From positions 310,001 through 374,000 of the forward strand of contig NZ_JAGMWN010000002.1 in the NCBI RefSeq assembly GCF_017963645.1: a stretch of 64,000 bases of DNA, in the 5' to 3' direction. Positions 19,568-28,990 of the stretch are shown here, in pieces. A program made the translations under genes and the position numbers. Within the stretch, counting starts at the first letter, position 1. Each line of letters opens with the position of its first letter. The notes beneath the pieces are model-generated. The model saw only the letters and a program-made list of their open reading frames with translations, searched no databases and was not told the DNA's origin. This DNA is from Marivibrio halodurans. Lineage in GTDB: Bacteria; Pseudomonadota; Alphaproteobacteria; UBA8366; Aestuariispiraceae.

Positions 19568-22500
19568 TTATTCCGCAGGCCGGGGGCGCGGGGCGGAGAG
19601 TTCCTCCTCCAGCAGTTTTTCGGCATGGGAGCGCGGCTTGGTCAGGCCCGCCAGCAGGTCGTAGAGCACCGGCGTCAGGAACAGCGTCAGCACCAGCGCC
19701 GATCCGAGGCCGCCGACGACCACCCAGCCGATGGCGATGCGGCTCTCGGCGCCGGCTCCTTCGGCGACGATCAGCGGGATGGCGCCCAGGATGGTCGATA
19801 TCACCGTCATCACGATCGGCCGGAAGCGCAGGACGGAGGCCTCGATCACGGCATCCCGGACACTCGCCCCCTCGTCCCGGAGCTGGTTCGCGAATTCCAC
19901 GATCAGGATGCCGTTCTTGGCCATCAAGCCGACCAGCAGGATGATGCCGATCTGGCTGTAGACATTGAGCGAGACATCGGCCAGATACAGCGAATAGAGC
20001 GCGCCCGCGATGGCGAGCGGCACGGACAGCATGATGACGAGAGGGTGGACGAAGCTCTCGAACTGAGCCGCGAGCACGAGGAAGACGATCAGCAACGCGA
20101 TCGCGAAGGTCACGCCGAGCCCGCCGGAGGTCTCCTTGTAGGTCGCGGACTGGCCGGCATAGCCGAGCTTGGCGGTGGCGGGCAGGATGCGCGCGGCGCC
20201 TTCCTCCATATAGGTGATCGCCTGGCCGAGCGTGTAGTCGGGCGAGAGCGCCGCCTGGATGGTGACGGAGGGAAGGCGGTTATAGCGCCGCAATTCGGCG
20301 GCGGCGGCCGTCTCCTCGGCCGAGACCATCGCGCTCAACGGAACGAGCGTCCCGTCCGCGCCTCCGGAACGCACGAACACGAAATCAAGATCCGAGGGCG
20401 TGCGGCGATCGCTTTCCTGTGCCTGGGCGATCACCGGATATTCCCGCCCCCGGTCGACATAGGTCGTGATCTCGCGAGAGGCGAACATGGTCTGAAGCGT
20501 GGTGGCGACCGTGTTGGCGCTCACATCCAGATCGTCGGCGCGTGCGCGGTCGAGCGCCAGGTCGAGTTGCGGTTGATTCTCCTCATAGTCGATTTCCGGG
20601 TTCAGCAGCCCTTCGTTGAGCCGGGCATGTTCCAGCAGGTCCGTGGCCCAGCCCTTGACCTGGTCGAAGTCCGCGCCGCCGACGACGATCCGCAAGGGGG
20701 TCGAGTTGCCGCGCAGTCCGAGGCCCGCCGGGCTCGCCACCGCGGCGCGCGCGCCCGGCAGGCCAAGTGCCGCGGGCTGCACGGCGCGCACGATGTCGGC
20801 TTGGGAATCCGTCCGGTCCTCCCACGGCGCGAGGCGCATCACCACGAAGGCGCGATAAGGGCGGGACCCCCAGCCGACCAGGGAATAGAGCGTGGCGATA
20901 TCGCCGTTCGCGACATAGGGGTCCAGGGCCGACTCGATGATGCGGGCCTGCTCGTCGGTGTAGTCGACGGTCGCGCCCTGCGGGGCGGTGATCGGCACGA
21001 AGGCGACGCCACGATCCTCCAGCGGCGCCAACTCGCGCGGCAACTCGTTGAAGATGCCGACGGACCCCGCGACGAACAGGCCGGACAAGGTGAGCACGAC
21101 GAGCGGCGCCGATATCGCCCGCACGAGGCACGCGCGATAGAGCCGCCCGATCCAGGACCGGGCCATGGCGCTGTCGCCATCCGCCGCCGCGCCGGGATCG
21201 CCGCTGCCGGGCGCGCGGCCGGAGAGGATGCGCGAGGCGATCATCGGGCACAGGCTCAAGGCCACGAAGGTGGAAATGACGACGGAGGCGGCCATGACCA
21301 GCCCGAACTCGCTGAACAGACGTCCGACCTGCCCGCCGAGGAAGGAGATCGGAATGAAGACAGCGATCAGTGTCGCGGAGGTGGCCAGTACCGCGAAGGT
21401 GACCTGACGAGTGCCTCGAACGGCGGCGACCAGCGGCGTCTCCCCCTCGTCGATACGGCGCTTGATGTTCTCCAGCACGACGATCGCGTCATCGACGACC
21501 AGCCCGATGGCGAGGAGTAGGGCGAGCAGTGTCAATACATTGATGGAGAAGCCGAAGAGCGCGATCAATGCCATGCAGCCGATCAGGGCGACCGGGATCG
21601 TGACCGCGGGCACGAGCGTCGTGCGAAGCGAGCGGAGGAAGAGGAGGATAACGGCGATCACGAGCCCGAGCGAGATCAGGAGCGCCGTCATCACCTCCCG
21701 GATCGAGGCGGAGATGAACAGCGCATCGTCGGAGCCGACGATTACCCGCATGCCCGGCGGCAGGGTGGGCTGCAAGGCGTCGATCTCGTCGCGTACCGCC
21801 TCCGCGATTTCCATCGTGTTGGCCTGGCTCTGGCGGATCACCTGCAGGCCGACGGCGGGCGTGCCGTTCGATCGGACGATGATCTCGTCGTTCTCGACGC
21901 CCTGTTCGACCCGCGCGACGTCCCGCAGACGGATCGGATACCCGTCGACCGTGGTCAGGACGATTTCGCGGAACCCTTCCACCGTGCCGAGCCGCCCGTC
22001 GAGGCGGATGTCCAACATCCGCTCGCGCGAGGTGATCTCGCCCGCGGGCAGTTCGACATTGTTGCGACGAATCGCTTCCTCGATATCCGCGACGGTCAGG
22101 CCACGCGCCGAGAGCGCGCGCCGGTCGATCCATATGCGGATCGCGTAGCGCCGTTCCCCGCGCATGTCCACGCTGGCCACCCCGTCCAGCGTGGACAGGC
22201 GGTCGATCACGAAACGTTCGACATAATCCGTGATCTCCTGTGGCGAATGCCGGTCGGACAGCACGGCGAGCCGCATCACCGGATCGGCATTGCTGTCGTT
22301 CTTGACGATGATGGGCTCCTCGACGCTTTCCGGCAGATCGCCCCGGACCCGGCCGACCGCGTCGCGCACGTCGTTCGCGGCCTCGTCGATATTCCGGCCG
22401 ACCTCGAATTCGATCACCGTCTGGCTGCGGCCGCGACGGCTTTCGGAGGAGATGGTCTTCACGCCTGAGACGCCCGCGACCGAACTTTCGATCAATTCGG

Positions 22501-22690
22501 TGATGTCGGTATCGACGATCTGGGGCGAGGCGCCGACATAGGTCGTCGTCACCGTGACCACGGCGGAATCCACGTCGGGCAGCTCGCGGATCGGGATGCC
22601 CAGGATCGATGCGATACCGGCCGTGACGATCAGGAGGCTGGCGACGATCGCCAGCACGGGCCGGCGAACCGAGATGTCCGAGAGGCTCAT
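19568..22690 (-). CDS. RND efflux transporter permease (HAE1 family)
   Basis: A 1040-residue proton-driven efflux permease. It has the N-terminal amphipathic SDISVRRPVLAIV start, the GIPIRELPDVD periplasmic entry, two large periplasmic loops and twelve membrane segments. The conserved proton-relay acidic pair sits in the segment with GLVVDDAIVVLENI. The second half has LAAQFES and VGLMAKNGILIVEFANQLRDEG. It overlaps its adaptor gene by four bases. No outer-membrane channel gene is adjacent, so it probably uses a TolC/OprM-type partner encoded elsewhere. Substrate is unknown. It converges on the iron operon with a 14-base gap. Confidence 0.95.
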   Translation of the reverse strand: MSLSDISVRRPVLAIVASLLIVTAGIASILGIPIRELPDVDSAVVTVTTTYVGASPQIVDTDITELIESSVAGVSGVKTISSESRRGRSQTVIEFEVGRNIDEAANDVRDAVGRVRGDLPESVEEPIIVKNDSNADPVMRLAVLSDRHSPQEITDYVERFVIDRLSTLDGVASVDMRGERRYAIRIWIDRRALSARGLTVADIEEAIRRNNVELPAGEITSRERMLDIRLDGRLGTVEGFREIVLTTVDGYPIRLRDVARVEQGVENDEIIVRSNGTPAVGLQVIRQSQANTMEIAEAVRDEIDALQPTLPPGMRVIVGSDDALFISASIREVMTALLISLGLVIAVILLFLRSLRTTLVPAVTIPVALIGCMALIALFGFSINVLTLLALLLAIGLVVDDAIVVLENIKRRIDEGETPLVAAVRGTRQVTFAVLATSATLIAVFIPISFLGGQVGRLFSEFGLVMAASVVISTFVALSLCPMIASRILSGRAPGSGDPGAAADGDSAMARSWIGRLYRACLVRAISAPLVVLTLSGLFVAGSVGIFNELPRELAPLEDRGVAFVPITAPQGATVDYTDEQARIIESALDPYVANGDIATLYSLVGWGSRPYRAFVVMRLAPWEDRTDSQADIVRAVQPAALGLPGARAAVASPAGLGLRGNSTPLRIVVGGADFDQVKGWATDLLEHARLNEGLLNPEIDYEENQPQLDLALDRARADDLDVSANTVATTLQTMFASREITTYVDRGREYPVIAQAQESDRRTPSDLDFVFVRSGGADGTLVPLSAMVSAEETAAAAELRRYNRLPSVTIQAALSPDYTLGQAITYMEEGAARILPATAKLGYAGQSATYKETSGGLGVTFAIALLIVFLVLAAQFESFVHPLVIMLSVPLAIAGALYSLYLADVSLNVYSQIGIILLVGLMAKNGILIVEFANQLRDEGASVRDAVIEASVLRFRPIVMTVISTILGAIPLIVAEGAGAESRIAIGWVVVGGLGSALVLTLFLTPVLYDLLAGLTKPRSHAEKLLEEELSAPRPRPAE

Positions 22691-23823
22691 GATCCCAGCG
22701 CGCCCGATGAGGGGTCGGACGGCGCCGGGGGCGTGTTCGCGGTTCCCTTCGGTTCGAGCGTAAGGGCCGCGCCGTCCCGCGCCTTCTGCACGCCGCGCAC
22801 GATGACCCGCTCGCCCTTCGAGACGCCGTCCAGAACCTCGACGAAGCCGAAGGCGCGCTGGCCGAGGTCGAGATGGCGTTGCGCGGCGCGCGGGCCGCCG
22901 TCCTCGGCCTCCACCGCGACGAAGGCATGGGCGCGGCTTCCGTCGAAGACGACCGCTTCCTCCGGAATCGTCAACGCGTCGCGCCGTTCGACCATGACTG
23001 AAAGATGCATGAACATGCCGACGGGCAGGGCGCTGTCCTCGTTGCCGATGACGGCGCGCACCTTGAAGGCGCGCGAGATGGGATCGATCCGGCTGTCCAG
23101 TGTCTCGACCCGGCCGGTGAATTCCCGCTCCGTGAAGGCCGCCGCGCGGGCTCTAACCGTCTTGCCTGGCTGGATTCGGCCGAACCACCGCTCGGGCAAC
23201 GAGAATTCCACCTCGATCGCCGACAGATCGTCGAGGACGGTTACGTGATCGCCGACCTCCACCCGCGCCCCGATCTCGATATCGGTGAAACCGACGATGC
23301 CGTCGAACGGGGCGAAGACTGTCCGGTCGCGCAGCCGGCGCTCCGCGCGCTCCAACTGCGCCTTGGCGATGGCGAGTTCGGCGGTCAATTGCTCGACCGT
23401 CGCCTCGGCGACGGTATTCGAGCGGCGCAATGCCTGGGCTCGGGCCAGCTTGCCCTCCGCGTCGCGTACGCGCGCGGCCGCCTCGGCGACATCGGCCCGC
23501 TCGATGCCGTCATCCAGCTTGAGCAGCATGTCCCCGGACTTGACGGGCGCGCCCGGGACCAGATGAAACTCCGTGACCCGGCCGGCGGCGGCGGGCGTGA
23601 TCGCGACCGACCGTCTGGCCCGGGTCGATCCGACGGCCTCCAGGAGGATTTCGATCTCCCGCGTCTCGGCGAGCGCGGTCACGACGGCGATGCGGGGGAC
23701 TGCGCGTATGTCGGTGGCTTGCTCGGTTCGATCGTCCTGGCCGTAGCGCTCCCAGCCGAAATATCCCGCGATGGCGAGCGCGCCGATCAGGACCAGGACG
23801 CCCATCTGCTTGAGAAACGACAC
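22687..23823 (-). CDS. RND efflux periplasmic adaptor (membrane fusion protein)
   Basis: A 378-residue adaptor: an N-terminal membrane anchor at about 7-24, a barrel-sandwich hybrid lipoyl-like domain around residues 70-100 (VTEFHLVPGAPVKSGDMLLKLD), a helical hairpin at about 100-165, then the second lipoyl half (FAPFDGIVGFTDIEIGARV) and beta-barrel and membrane-proximal domains. It links the permease to the outer-membrane channel. The start is GTG at 23823 with GGGAGGA seven bases upstream. Cotranscription with the permease is shown by the four-base overlap. Confidence 0.93.
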   Translation of the reverse strand: MSFLKQMGVLVLIGALAIAGYFGWERYGQDDRTEQATDIRAVPRIAVVTALAETREIEILLEAVGSTRARRSVAITPAAAGRVTEFHLVPGAPVKSGDMLLKLDDGIERADVAEAAARVRDAEGKLARAQALRRSNTVAEATVEQLTAELAIAKAQLERAERRLRDRTVFAPFDGIVGFTDIEIGARVEVGDHVTVLDDLSAIEVEFSLPERWFGRIQPGKTVRARAAAFTEREFTGRVETLDSRIDPISRAFKVRAVIGNEDSALPVGMFMHLSVMVERRDALTIPEEAVVFDGSRAHAFVAVEAEDGGPRAAQRHLDLGQRAFGFVEVLDGVSKGERVIVRGVQKARDGAALTLEPKGTANTPPAPSDPSSGALGS

Positions 23824-24007
23824 GAAGCGGTCCTCCCGGCGAGAACGCGGCCCGCATCGGTATGGCGCGGCGCCTTGTCGAAATCGAGGAATCGGATACG
23901 CGGATCATTCCTTGCCGACATCCCTTGTACGTCGGGAAGTGCGCGCTGGGCCAGCGCGAAATGCGAGTCCAACGCGTTCTTGCTCGCGATGCGCGCGGTG
24001 CGACCCT

Positions 24008-26074
24008 CTATATCTTTGGAAAGTCGCACCAGAAGGTGCTGCCTTCGCCCACGACGCTCTTGACGCCGATATCGCCGCCCATCCTTTCGACCAGGTTCTT
24101 CGCGATCGTCAGGCCGACCCCCGTTCCCTCGCCCGCCAGGAAGGGGTCGCCCTCCAGCCGGCTGAAAACGTCGAAAATCGACCCGTACATCGATTCCGGG
24201 ATGCCGCGCCCGGTGTCCGAGACGCGGATGCGGACCCGGTCCGGGCGCGTCTCGCCGAGGTCGATGACGACGCGCCCGTCCGGGCGATTATACTTGATGG
24301 CGTTGGAAAGGATATTCACCAACACCTGCCGGGCACGAATCGGATCGATCCGGCAGAGGATCTCCCCCTCCTCGTCCAGCCGGTTGACGATCGCCACATT
24401 TCGGCTCGCCGCCAGGAAACGCACCTGGGCAAGTGCTTCCTCGACGCACTGTCGCAGCGAGGAAGGCACGGGGGCGATATGGAAGTCGATCTGTTCGGCA
24501 TGCGTCAGTTCCAGGACGTCGTTGACGAGGGCATAGAGCTGATGCGCCGCCGTTTGGATATCGCTCAACTGCTCGTGCTGCTTGGCGGTGAGCCGATCGT
24601 TCGCGGACATCTGCAGAACCTCCGAGAACCCGATGATCGCGTTCAACGGGGTTCGGAACTCGTGGCTCATGCTGGCCAGGAAGACCGACTTCGCCCGGGC
24701 CGCCTGTTCGGCCTCCACCTTCGCTTCCAGCAGGGCCTGCTCCATCTCGATTCTGGAGCTGATGTCCTGGCATGTCCCAAAGATCACCGTCCGGCCCGCG
24801 GCCTCGCGCGCGATCTCGATATTGGTTTCGACCCAGATCGCCTCGCCCGTCTTTCGCACCAGCCGATAGACCGCGGGGCCCATGGACGTGGCCCCTTCGG
24901 CGATACCCCTTTGGATCCATGCCATGATGCGTTCCGCATCGTCGGGGTGATGTATTCCTTCCGCGACGGTCTCGAAGGTGATTTCGTCGTTCTCGTCATA
25001 CTCCAGAAGACGGCGTAGGCCATTCGACCACTCGACCTCGCCGGTATCGACATTCCAACTGAAGTCACCAAGCCGGGCCAGGCGTTGCGCTTCCTGAAGC
25101 TTGCTCGTGCTATGTCGCAAGGCCTTGGTGGCCGAGGCGATTCGCCGGCGCAGCACGACCCCTGAGACGAGGGCGCTTAGGAGAATGACGATCCCGACCG
25201 CGGCGAGCGCGCGCAACCAATCGGGGACACGCACCGATGCGGCCTCGAACCATTTTTCGTAAGCGTCGAAATAGGGGGAGTGTGGGTCGGATTGAAGCCG
25301 TGCCAGGAGGGAGTCGAACTCATCGACGAGGCTTCGGGGAATATCCGGCGCGAACGCTAGATAAAGCGCGGAGGCGTTGAAGACGAACTGGGCGCGGATC
25401 AGGCCGGAATCGGCCTCCATGCGTTCTCCGAACAGGTGGTTCACGATCGCGACGTCCGCGCGTCCGCTGCCGACGGCGGCGAAACTCTCCGCATGGCTCG
25501 CGGTGCGCACCGTCTCTATCGTCCAGCCGCCTTCCTGCGAGAATTCCCGTAGCTTGGTTTCCTGGATGCTGTCCGCGAGGATAGCGACCCGCTGACCGTC
25601 CAGTTCGGCGAGGCCGCCCACGATGCCGCCTGGGCGGGTATAGAGATAGGACCAGCTATAGAGCGCCGGCGTCTTGCCGAATTGAAAGCGCGCGGCCCTG
25701 GCCTCGGAGAACGCGACGTCCGGCATGATGTCGATCCGGCCTTCCTCCAGCCGTTGCAGGCATGTACGCCATTCACAAATCTCGAAGCGGATCGGGTGAC
25801 CGGCGCGGACCGATAGTTCCCGCATCAGGTCCGGAAAGAAACCGGTGGGATGGTCGGCGTCGTCGACGATGATCTTGGGGGCGTTCCGATAGGCACCGAC
25901 GACGAGCGGACGGTCGTCCGGCGCGGCGCCGCCCACCGACGGTGGAGCGAGGAGAAGGAGGAGGCAGATCAGGACCGCCCGCGACGCGCGGCCCCCACGC
26001 CCCCCAGGCGGCGGCGCGGCGTGATGTGTCCCGCCATGGCGGCCGGGCATATGGAAGCTTCGGGCCATTCCCAT
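24008..26074 (-). CDS. Histidine kinase with periplasmic amino-acid-binding-type sensor and PAS domain
   Basis: A sensor kinase of about 688 residues. After an N-terminal signal-like helix (AVLICLLLLLAPP) comes a SBP_bac_3 domain (VGAYRNAPKIIVDDADHPTG to about residue 270), a transmembrane helix near 290-310, a PAS domain that holds EWSNGLRRLLEYDEND, then HisKA with His471 in SMSHEFRTPLN and a HATPase domain (NAIKYN, DTGRGIP, GTGVGLTIAKN). No receiver domain is fused and no response regulator is next to it, so it is an orphan here. The start is uncertain: ATG 26074 is chosen, but ATG at 26122 or 26068 is possible. Confidence 0.88.
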   Translation of the reverse strand: MGMARSFHMPGRHGGTHHAAPPPGGRGGRASRAVLICLLLLLAPPSVGGAAPDDRPLVVGAYRNAPKIIVDDADHPTGFFPDLMRELSVRAGHPIRFEICEWRTCLQRLEEGRIDIMPDVAFSEARAARFQFGKTPALYSWSYLYTRPGGIVGGLAELDGQRVAILADSIQETKLREFSQEGGWTIETVRTASHAESFAAVGSGRADVAIVNHLFGERMEADSGLIRAQFVFNASALYLAFAPDIPRSLVDEFDSLLARLQSDPHSPYFDAYEKWFEAASVRVPDWLRALAAVGIVILLSALVSGVVLRRRIASATKALRHSTSKLQEAQRLARLGDFSWNVDTGEVEWSNGLRRLLEYDENDEITFETVAEGIHHPDDAERIMAWIQRGIAEGATSMGPAVYRLVRKTGEAIWVETNIEIAREAAGRTVIFGTCQDISSRIEMEQALLEAKVEAEQAARAKSVFLASMSHEFRTPLNAIIGFSEVLQMSANDRLTAKQHEQLSDIQTAAHQLYALVNDVLELTHAEQIDFHIAPVPSSLRQCVEEALAQVRFLAASRNVAIVNRLDEEGEILCRIDPIRARQVLVNILSNAIKYNRPDGRVVIDLGETRPDRVRIRVSDTGRGIPESMYGSIFDVFSRLEGDPFLAGEGTGVGLTIAKNLVERMGGDIGVKSVVGEGSTFWCDFPKI

Positions 26075-26406
26075 GCGACAGACTCTTACCCCCGTTCGTC
26101 CCCACGAATCTCGGAGGACCATAGCATGTCCGGGCATGTCCACGATGGATCGATATGGGGGCTCACGCGCGCGGGGCCATCCCCGCGGTCTTCCCCAAGC
26201 GTGCCTTGAATTCGGTGGGGAGGCCGCCATCTCTACCAATCCGCGGCCATCCGGCGGGGCTTTCCGGGCGTGGAGCGCCAGGGCCGGTTTAGCCAGGAAC
26301 GGTTTAGGTTCAAAATGACATACGCGCTCTTTCCTGCCTTCGATCAGTCTCCCCCGAGCGTGATGGAGACCGTGGAGCCGGCCGCGCCTTTGCTCGGAGG
26401 ACCCGC
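26075..26406. other. 332-base gap between divergent genes, no gene seen
   Basis: This gap separates the sensor kinase start from a DedA/YqaA-like gene. The octamer CGGTTTAG occurs at 26286-26293 and again at 26301-26308, a 15-base period, just before a small AT-rich patch, which may mark a promoter or operator for the rightward gene. If the kinase starts further upstream the gap is smaller. No open frame with a ribosome binding site was seen. Confidence 0.4.
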
Positions 26407-26931
26407 GTGAGCCGCGCGGGCCGATGGTCGCGTCGTCTCGCCGAGTCGCGGTGGGGCGATTGGGGGGTCGGAATCGCCAGCCTTGCCGAGGCCCTGGCCG
26501 TGCCGGTCCCGCTGGAGCTCGCGCTTATCCCCCATATGCTGGCGAACCGGACGCGGGTCTGGCGGTTCGCGACGTTGGCGCTCGCGGGGTGCCTCGTCGG
26601 GGCCGCCGTCGGCTATGGCATCGGTTGGCTTTTCTTCGAATCGGTCGGGCGCTGGGCGGTCGAGAGCCTGGGGTGGGCCGAGGACATGGAAACCGTTCGC
26701 GGGTGGATGGAATCCTATGGATTCTGGGCCGTCGTCGCCATCGGAGTAACGCCCGTTCCCTTTCAGGCGGCGATGCTGATGGCCGGTCTGACGGGGTATC
26801 CCTTCGCGGCCTTCATGCTGGCCGCCGCGCTGGCCCGCGGTCTGCGCTATTACGGCTTGGCCGCCGGGGTTCTATGGCTCGGGCCGAAGCTGGAGGTGGT
26901 TGTTCGAAAAGGCACCGGGCGCGATCGGTAG
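26407..26931 (+). CDS. VTT (DedA/YqaA-like) membrane protein
   Basis: A 174-residue membrane protein with four or five hydrophobic segments. It has the family's EALAVPVPLELALIPHML start, a VTPVPFQAAMLMAGL loop of the re-entrant type and an ARGLRYYGLA arginine helix, all as in small YqaA/DedA proteins. Relatives flip or scramble lipids or keep membrane homeostasis. Function here is not defined. The start is GTG 26407 with GGAGG seven bases upstream. It converges on a small reverse gene with a 41-base gap. Confidence 0.78.
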   Translation: MSRAGRWSRRLAESRWGDWGVGIASLAEALAVPVPLELALIPHMLANRTRVWRFATLALAGCLVGAAVGYGIGWLFFESVGRWAVESLGWAEDMETVRGWMESYGFWAVVAIGVTPVPFQAAMLMAGLTGYPFAAFMLAAALARGLRYYGLAAGVLWLGPKLEVVVRKGTGRDR

Positions 26932-26972
26932 CCCGCCGATTCGAGAGGGGCCGATTCGGGAAGGCGAGAGGG

Positions 26973-27272
26973 TCAGCGCGGAACCGGCGTCTGATCGATC
27001 TGTTCCGTTCGTGCCGGCGCACCCAGCAGGAAGTCGCGCGCGCCGAGGCCGGCGGCCGCGCAGAAGCCCCCGCCGGCAAGCCCGTCGAACGGTGCTTCCG
27101 ATTGGCGGGCCTGGGAAATCTGGAGCGCGGCGGCGATGAGCGCGCCGGCCAGGAGAAGCGCGCCGAGGGCCCAGAAGGCCGCCGCCTCGACCGATCCACC
27201 ATGCCCGGCATTCCGGTTCGCGCCGCTTTGGGGGGCGTGTGGGACGACTGTTCGTTCATCCTCGTGCGTCAT
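26973..27272 (-). CDS. Hypothetical small single-pass membrane protein
   Basis: A 99-residue protein with a polar N-terminal 28 residues, one hydrophobic helix (AAAFWALGALLLAGALIAAAL) and a polar C-terminal part. I recognise no family. The ATG at 27272 is supported by GGAGGGG four bases upstream. The longer frame from further upstream lacks such a signal. It lies divergent from the imelysin gene, so it shares the Fur-box region at about 27.43 kb, although the box is closer to the imelysin side. Confidence 0.6.
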   Translation of the reverse strand: MTHEDERTVVPHAPQSGANRNAGHGGSVEAAAFWALGALLLAGALIAAALQISQARQSEAPFDGLAGGGFCAAAGLGARDFLLGAPARTEQIDQTPVPR

Positions 27273-27430
27273 GTACCCCTCCGGCTTTTCCGGTGCCGTA
27301 ACCGCCGATGCGGGCGGTTTTCGCCGGGTCACGGCGGCGCCCGATATCCGCGCGGGACGGGCGGAGAATAAGCGTTCGGCGGCTTCGAGACAATCGGGAG
27401 CACCGTATGGTCACGGGCATATTTGCAAAT

Positions 27431-27449
27431 GCAAATAATTCTCATTGAC
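27431..27449. promoter_or_regulatory. Fur-type iron box upstream of the imelysin gene
   Basis: GCAAATAATTCTCATTGAC, read on the reverse strand, matches the Fur consensus at 13 of 19 positions with an AATGAGAATTATT core. Directly before it is the perfect palindrome ATTTGCAAAT (27421-27430), and GCAAAT is repeated at 27425 and 27431. It lies about 80 bases before the imelysin start and is AT-rich against the local background. Confidence 0.65.
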
Positions 27450-27527
27450 AGTTCGGTTCTGATCGGAGACGGTGCGGCCATTCCGATATTCGTTCTGACG
27501 AGGACTGACGAGGAGAGGAGAAACCAA

Positions 27528-28799
27528 ATGAGGCAAAGAGCCATCCTGGCGTCCAGCGCCTTCGCCGCGACGCTTGCATTCGGCGCGGCGGCGGCCCCGG
27601 TCCAGGCGGCCGAACCGGCGGAGGTCGTGGAGACCTATGCCGATATCGCCCACGCCATGTACGAGGATTCGCTGGACACGGCCAAGGTTCTGCAGGACAG
27701 GGTCGATGCGTTGCTGGCGAACCCGAATCCGGCGACGCTCGCGCTGGCCCGCGTGGCCTGGCGCAACGCCCGCGTCCCCTATCAGCAGACCGAGGTCTAT
27801 CGCTTCGGCAACGTGATCGTCGACGAGTGGGAGGGCAAGGTGAATGCCTGGCCGCTCGACGAAGGGCTGATCGATTATGTCGCGACCGATTCCTACGGCG
27901 ACATGTCCGATGCCAACCGCTTCTACACCGCCAATGTCATCGCCAACGAAACGCTGGAGATGAGCGGCGAGACGATCGATGCCTCCACCATCGACGCCGA
28001 CCTAATCCAGAACGAGCTGCATGAGGTCGACGGGGTCGAGGCGAACGTGGCCACCGGCTATCACGCCGTCGAATTCCTGCTCTGGGGCCAGGACCTGAAC
28101 GGGACCGAACCCGGCGCCGGCAATCGTCCCGCGACGGACTTCGATACCGAGAACTGCACGCACGGCAATTGCGACCGCCGGGGCGCGTATCTGAAGGCCG
28201 CGACCGATCTCCTGATCTCCGATCTGGAGTGGATGACCGCCCAGTGGGCCGAGGGCGGCGAGGCCCGCGCGGCCGTCACCGACGATCCGGCCGCCGGTCT
28301 CGTCGCGATGGTCACCGGCATGGGCAGCCTCAGCTACGGCGAACTCGCGGGTGAGCGGATGAAGCTCGGCCTCATGCTGCACGACCCGGAGGAGGAGCAT
28401 GACTGCTTCTCGGATAACACCCACTATTCGCACTATTACGACGTGGTCGGTATCCGGAACGTCTTCCAGGGCCGCTATGTCGGGCCGGACGGCACGGTGA
28501 CCGAAGGGCCGGGGCTGGCCGACCTCCTGCCGGAGGCGGAGCGCGAGGAACTCGCTCAGGCGATTGACTCGACGGTTGCCCGCATGACCGTCCTGGTCGA
28601 CGAGGCCATGGCCGGCCGCCCCTATGACGTGTTGCTCGCGCCGGGCAATACGGAGGGGAACGAGAAGATCGACGCGGCCGTCACCGCGTTGTTGACGCAA
28701 ACCAAGGCGATCGAACGGGCGGCTTCCGCCCTGAAGCTCGACGGGATCGGGATCGAAGGCTCCGATAGCCTCGACAACCCCTCGGCTGTCCTGCAGTAG
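27528..28799 (+). CDS. Imelysin family protein (iron-regulated, peptidase M75-like)
   Basis: A 423-residue exported protein. It has a signal peptide of about 26 residues (AILASSAFAATLAFGAAAAPVQA), then the imelysin fold. The family motif GxHxxE appears as GYHAVEFLLWGQDLNG near residue 180, and CFSDNTHYSHYYD and a C-terminal helical bundle follow. Imelysins are periplasmic or lipid-anchored proteins tied to iron uptake. Peptidase activity was claimed for the founding member but is not firm. ATG 27528 has GGAGAGGAGA upstream. A Fur-type box lies about 80 bases ahead and a terminator follows. Confidence 0.92.
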   Translation: MRQRAILASSAFAATLAFGAAAAPVQAAEPAEVVETYADIAHAMYEDSLDTAKVLQDRVDALLANPNPATLALARVAWRNARVPYQQTEVYRFGNVIVDEWEGKVNAWPLDEGLIDYVATDSYGDMSDANRFYTANVIANETLEMSGETIDASTIDADLIQNELHEVDGVEANVATGYHAVEFLLWGQDLNGTEPGAGNRPATDFDTENCTHGNCDRRGAYLKAATDLLISDLEWMTAQWAEGGEARAAVTDDPAAGLVAMVTGMGSLSYGELAGERMKLGLMLHDPEEEHDCFSDNTHYSHYYDVVGIRNVFQGRYVGPDGTVTEGPGLADLLPEAEREELAQAIDSTVARMTVLVDEAMAGRPYDVLLAPGNTEGNEKIDAAVTALLTQTKAIERAASALKLDGIGIEGSDSLDNPSAVLQ

Positions 28800-28827
28800 C
28801 CGCTGGGCCCCTAACCCGATCCCCCGA

Positions 28828-28882
28828 GAGGCGGGTCGGTCGGCGATCCCTCGTCCGCCGCCCGGCCCGCCTCACTCTTTTT
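28828..28882 (+). terminator. Intrinsic terminator after the imelysin gene
   Basis: GAGGCGGG at 28828-28835 pairs with CCCGCCTC at 28866-28873, with further pairing possible inside, and a run of five T follows at 28878-28882. It lies 28 bases after the imelysin stop. It would separate that gene from the rest of the cluster, or reduce read-through. Confidence 0.6.
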
Positions 28883-28990
28883 CATCCGGCATCCTGCCGT
28901 GCGGGGCGTCTCCCGGCCCCCTAACCGCCGGGAGCCACCCCGCCCCTTGATCCTAGCCCGCCGGGGCCCGAACGGAAAGGAAGCCAACCC

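Noticed and set aside
19169-21520. Long forward frame over the RND permease
   Set aside because: Antisense frame of a clearly recognised permease; composition biased and no ribosome site.
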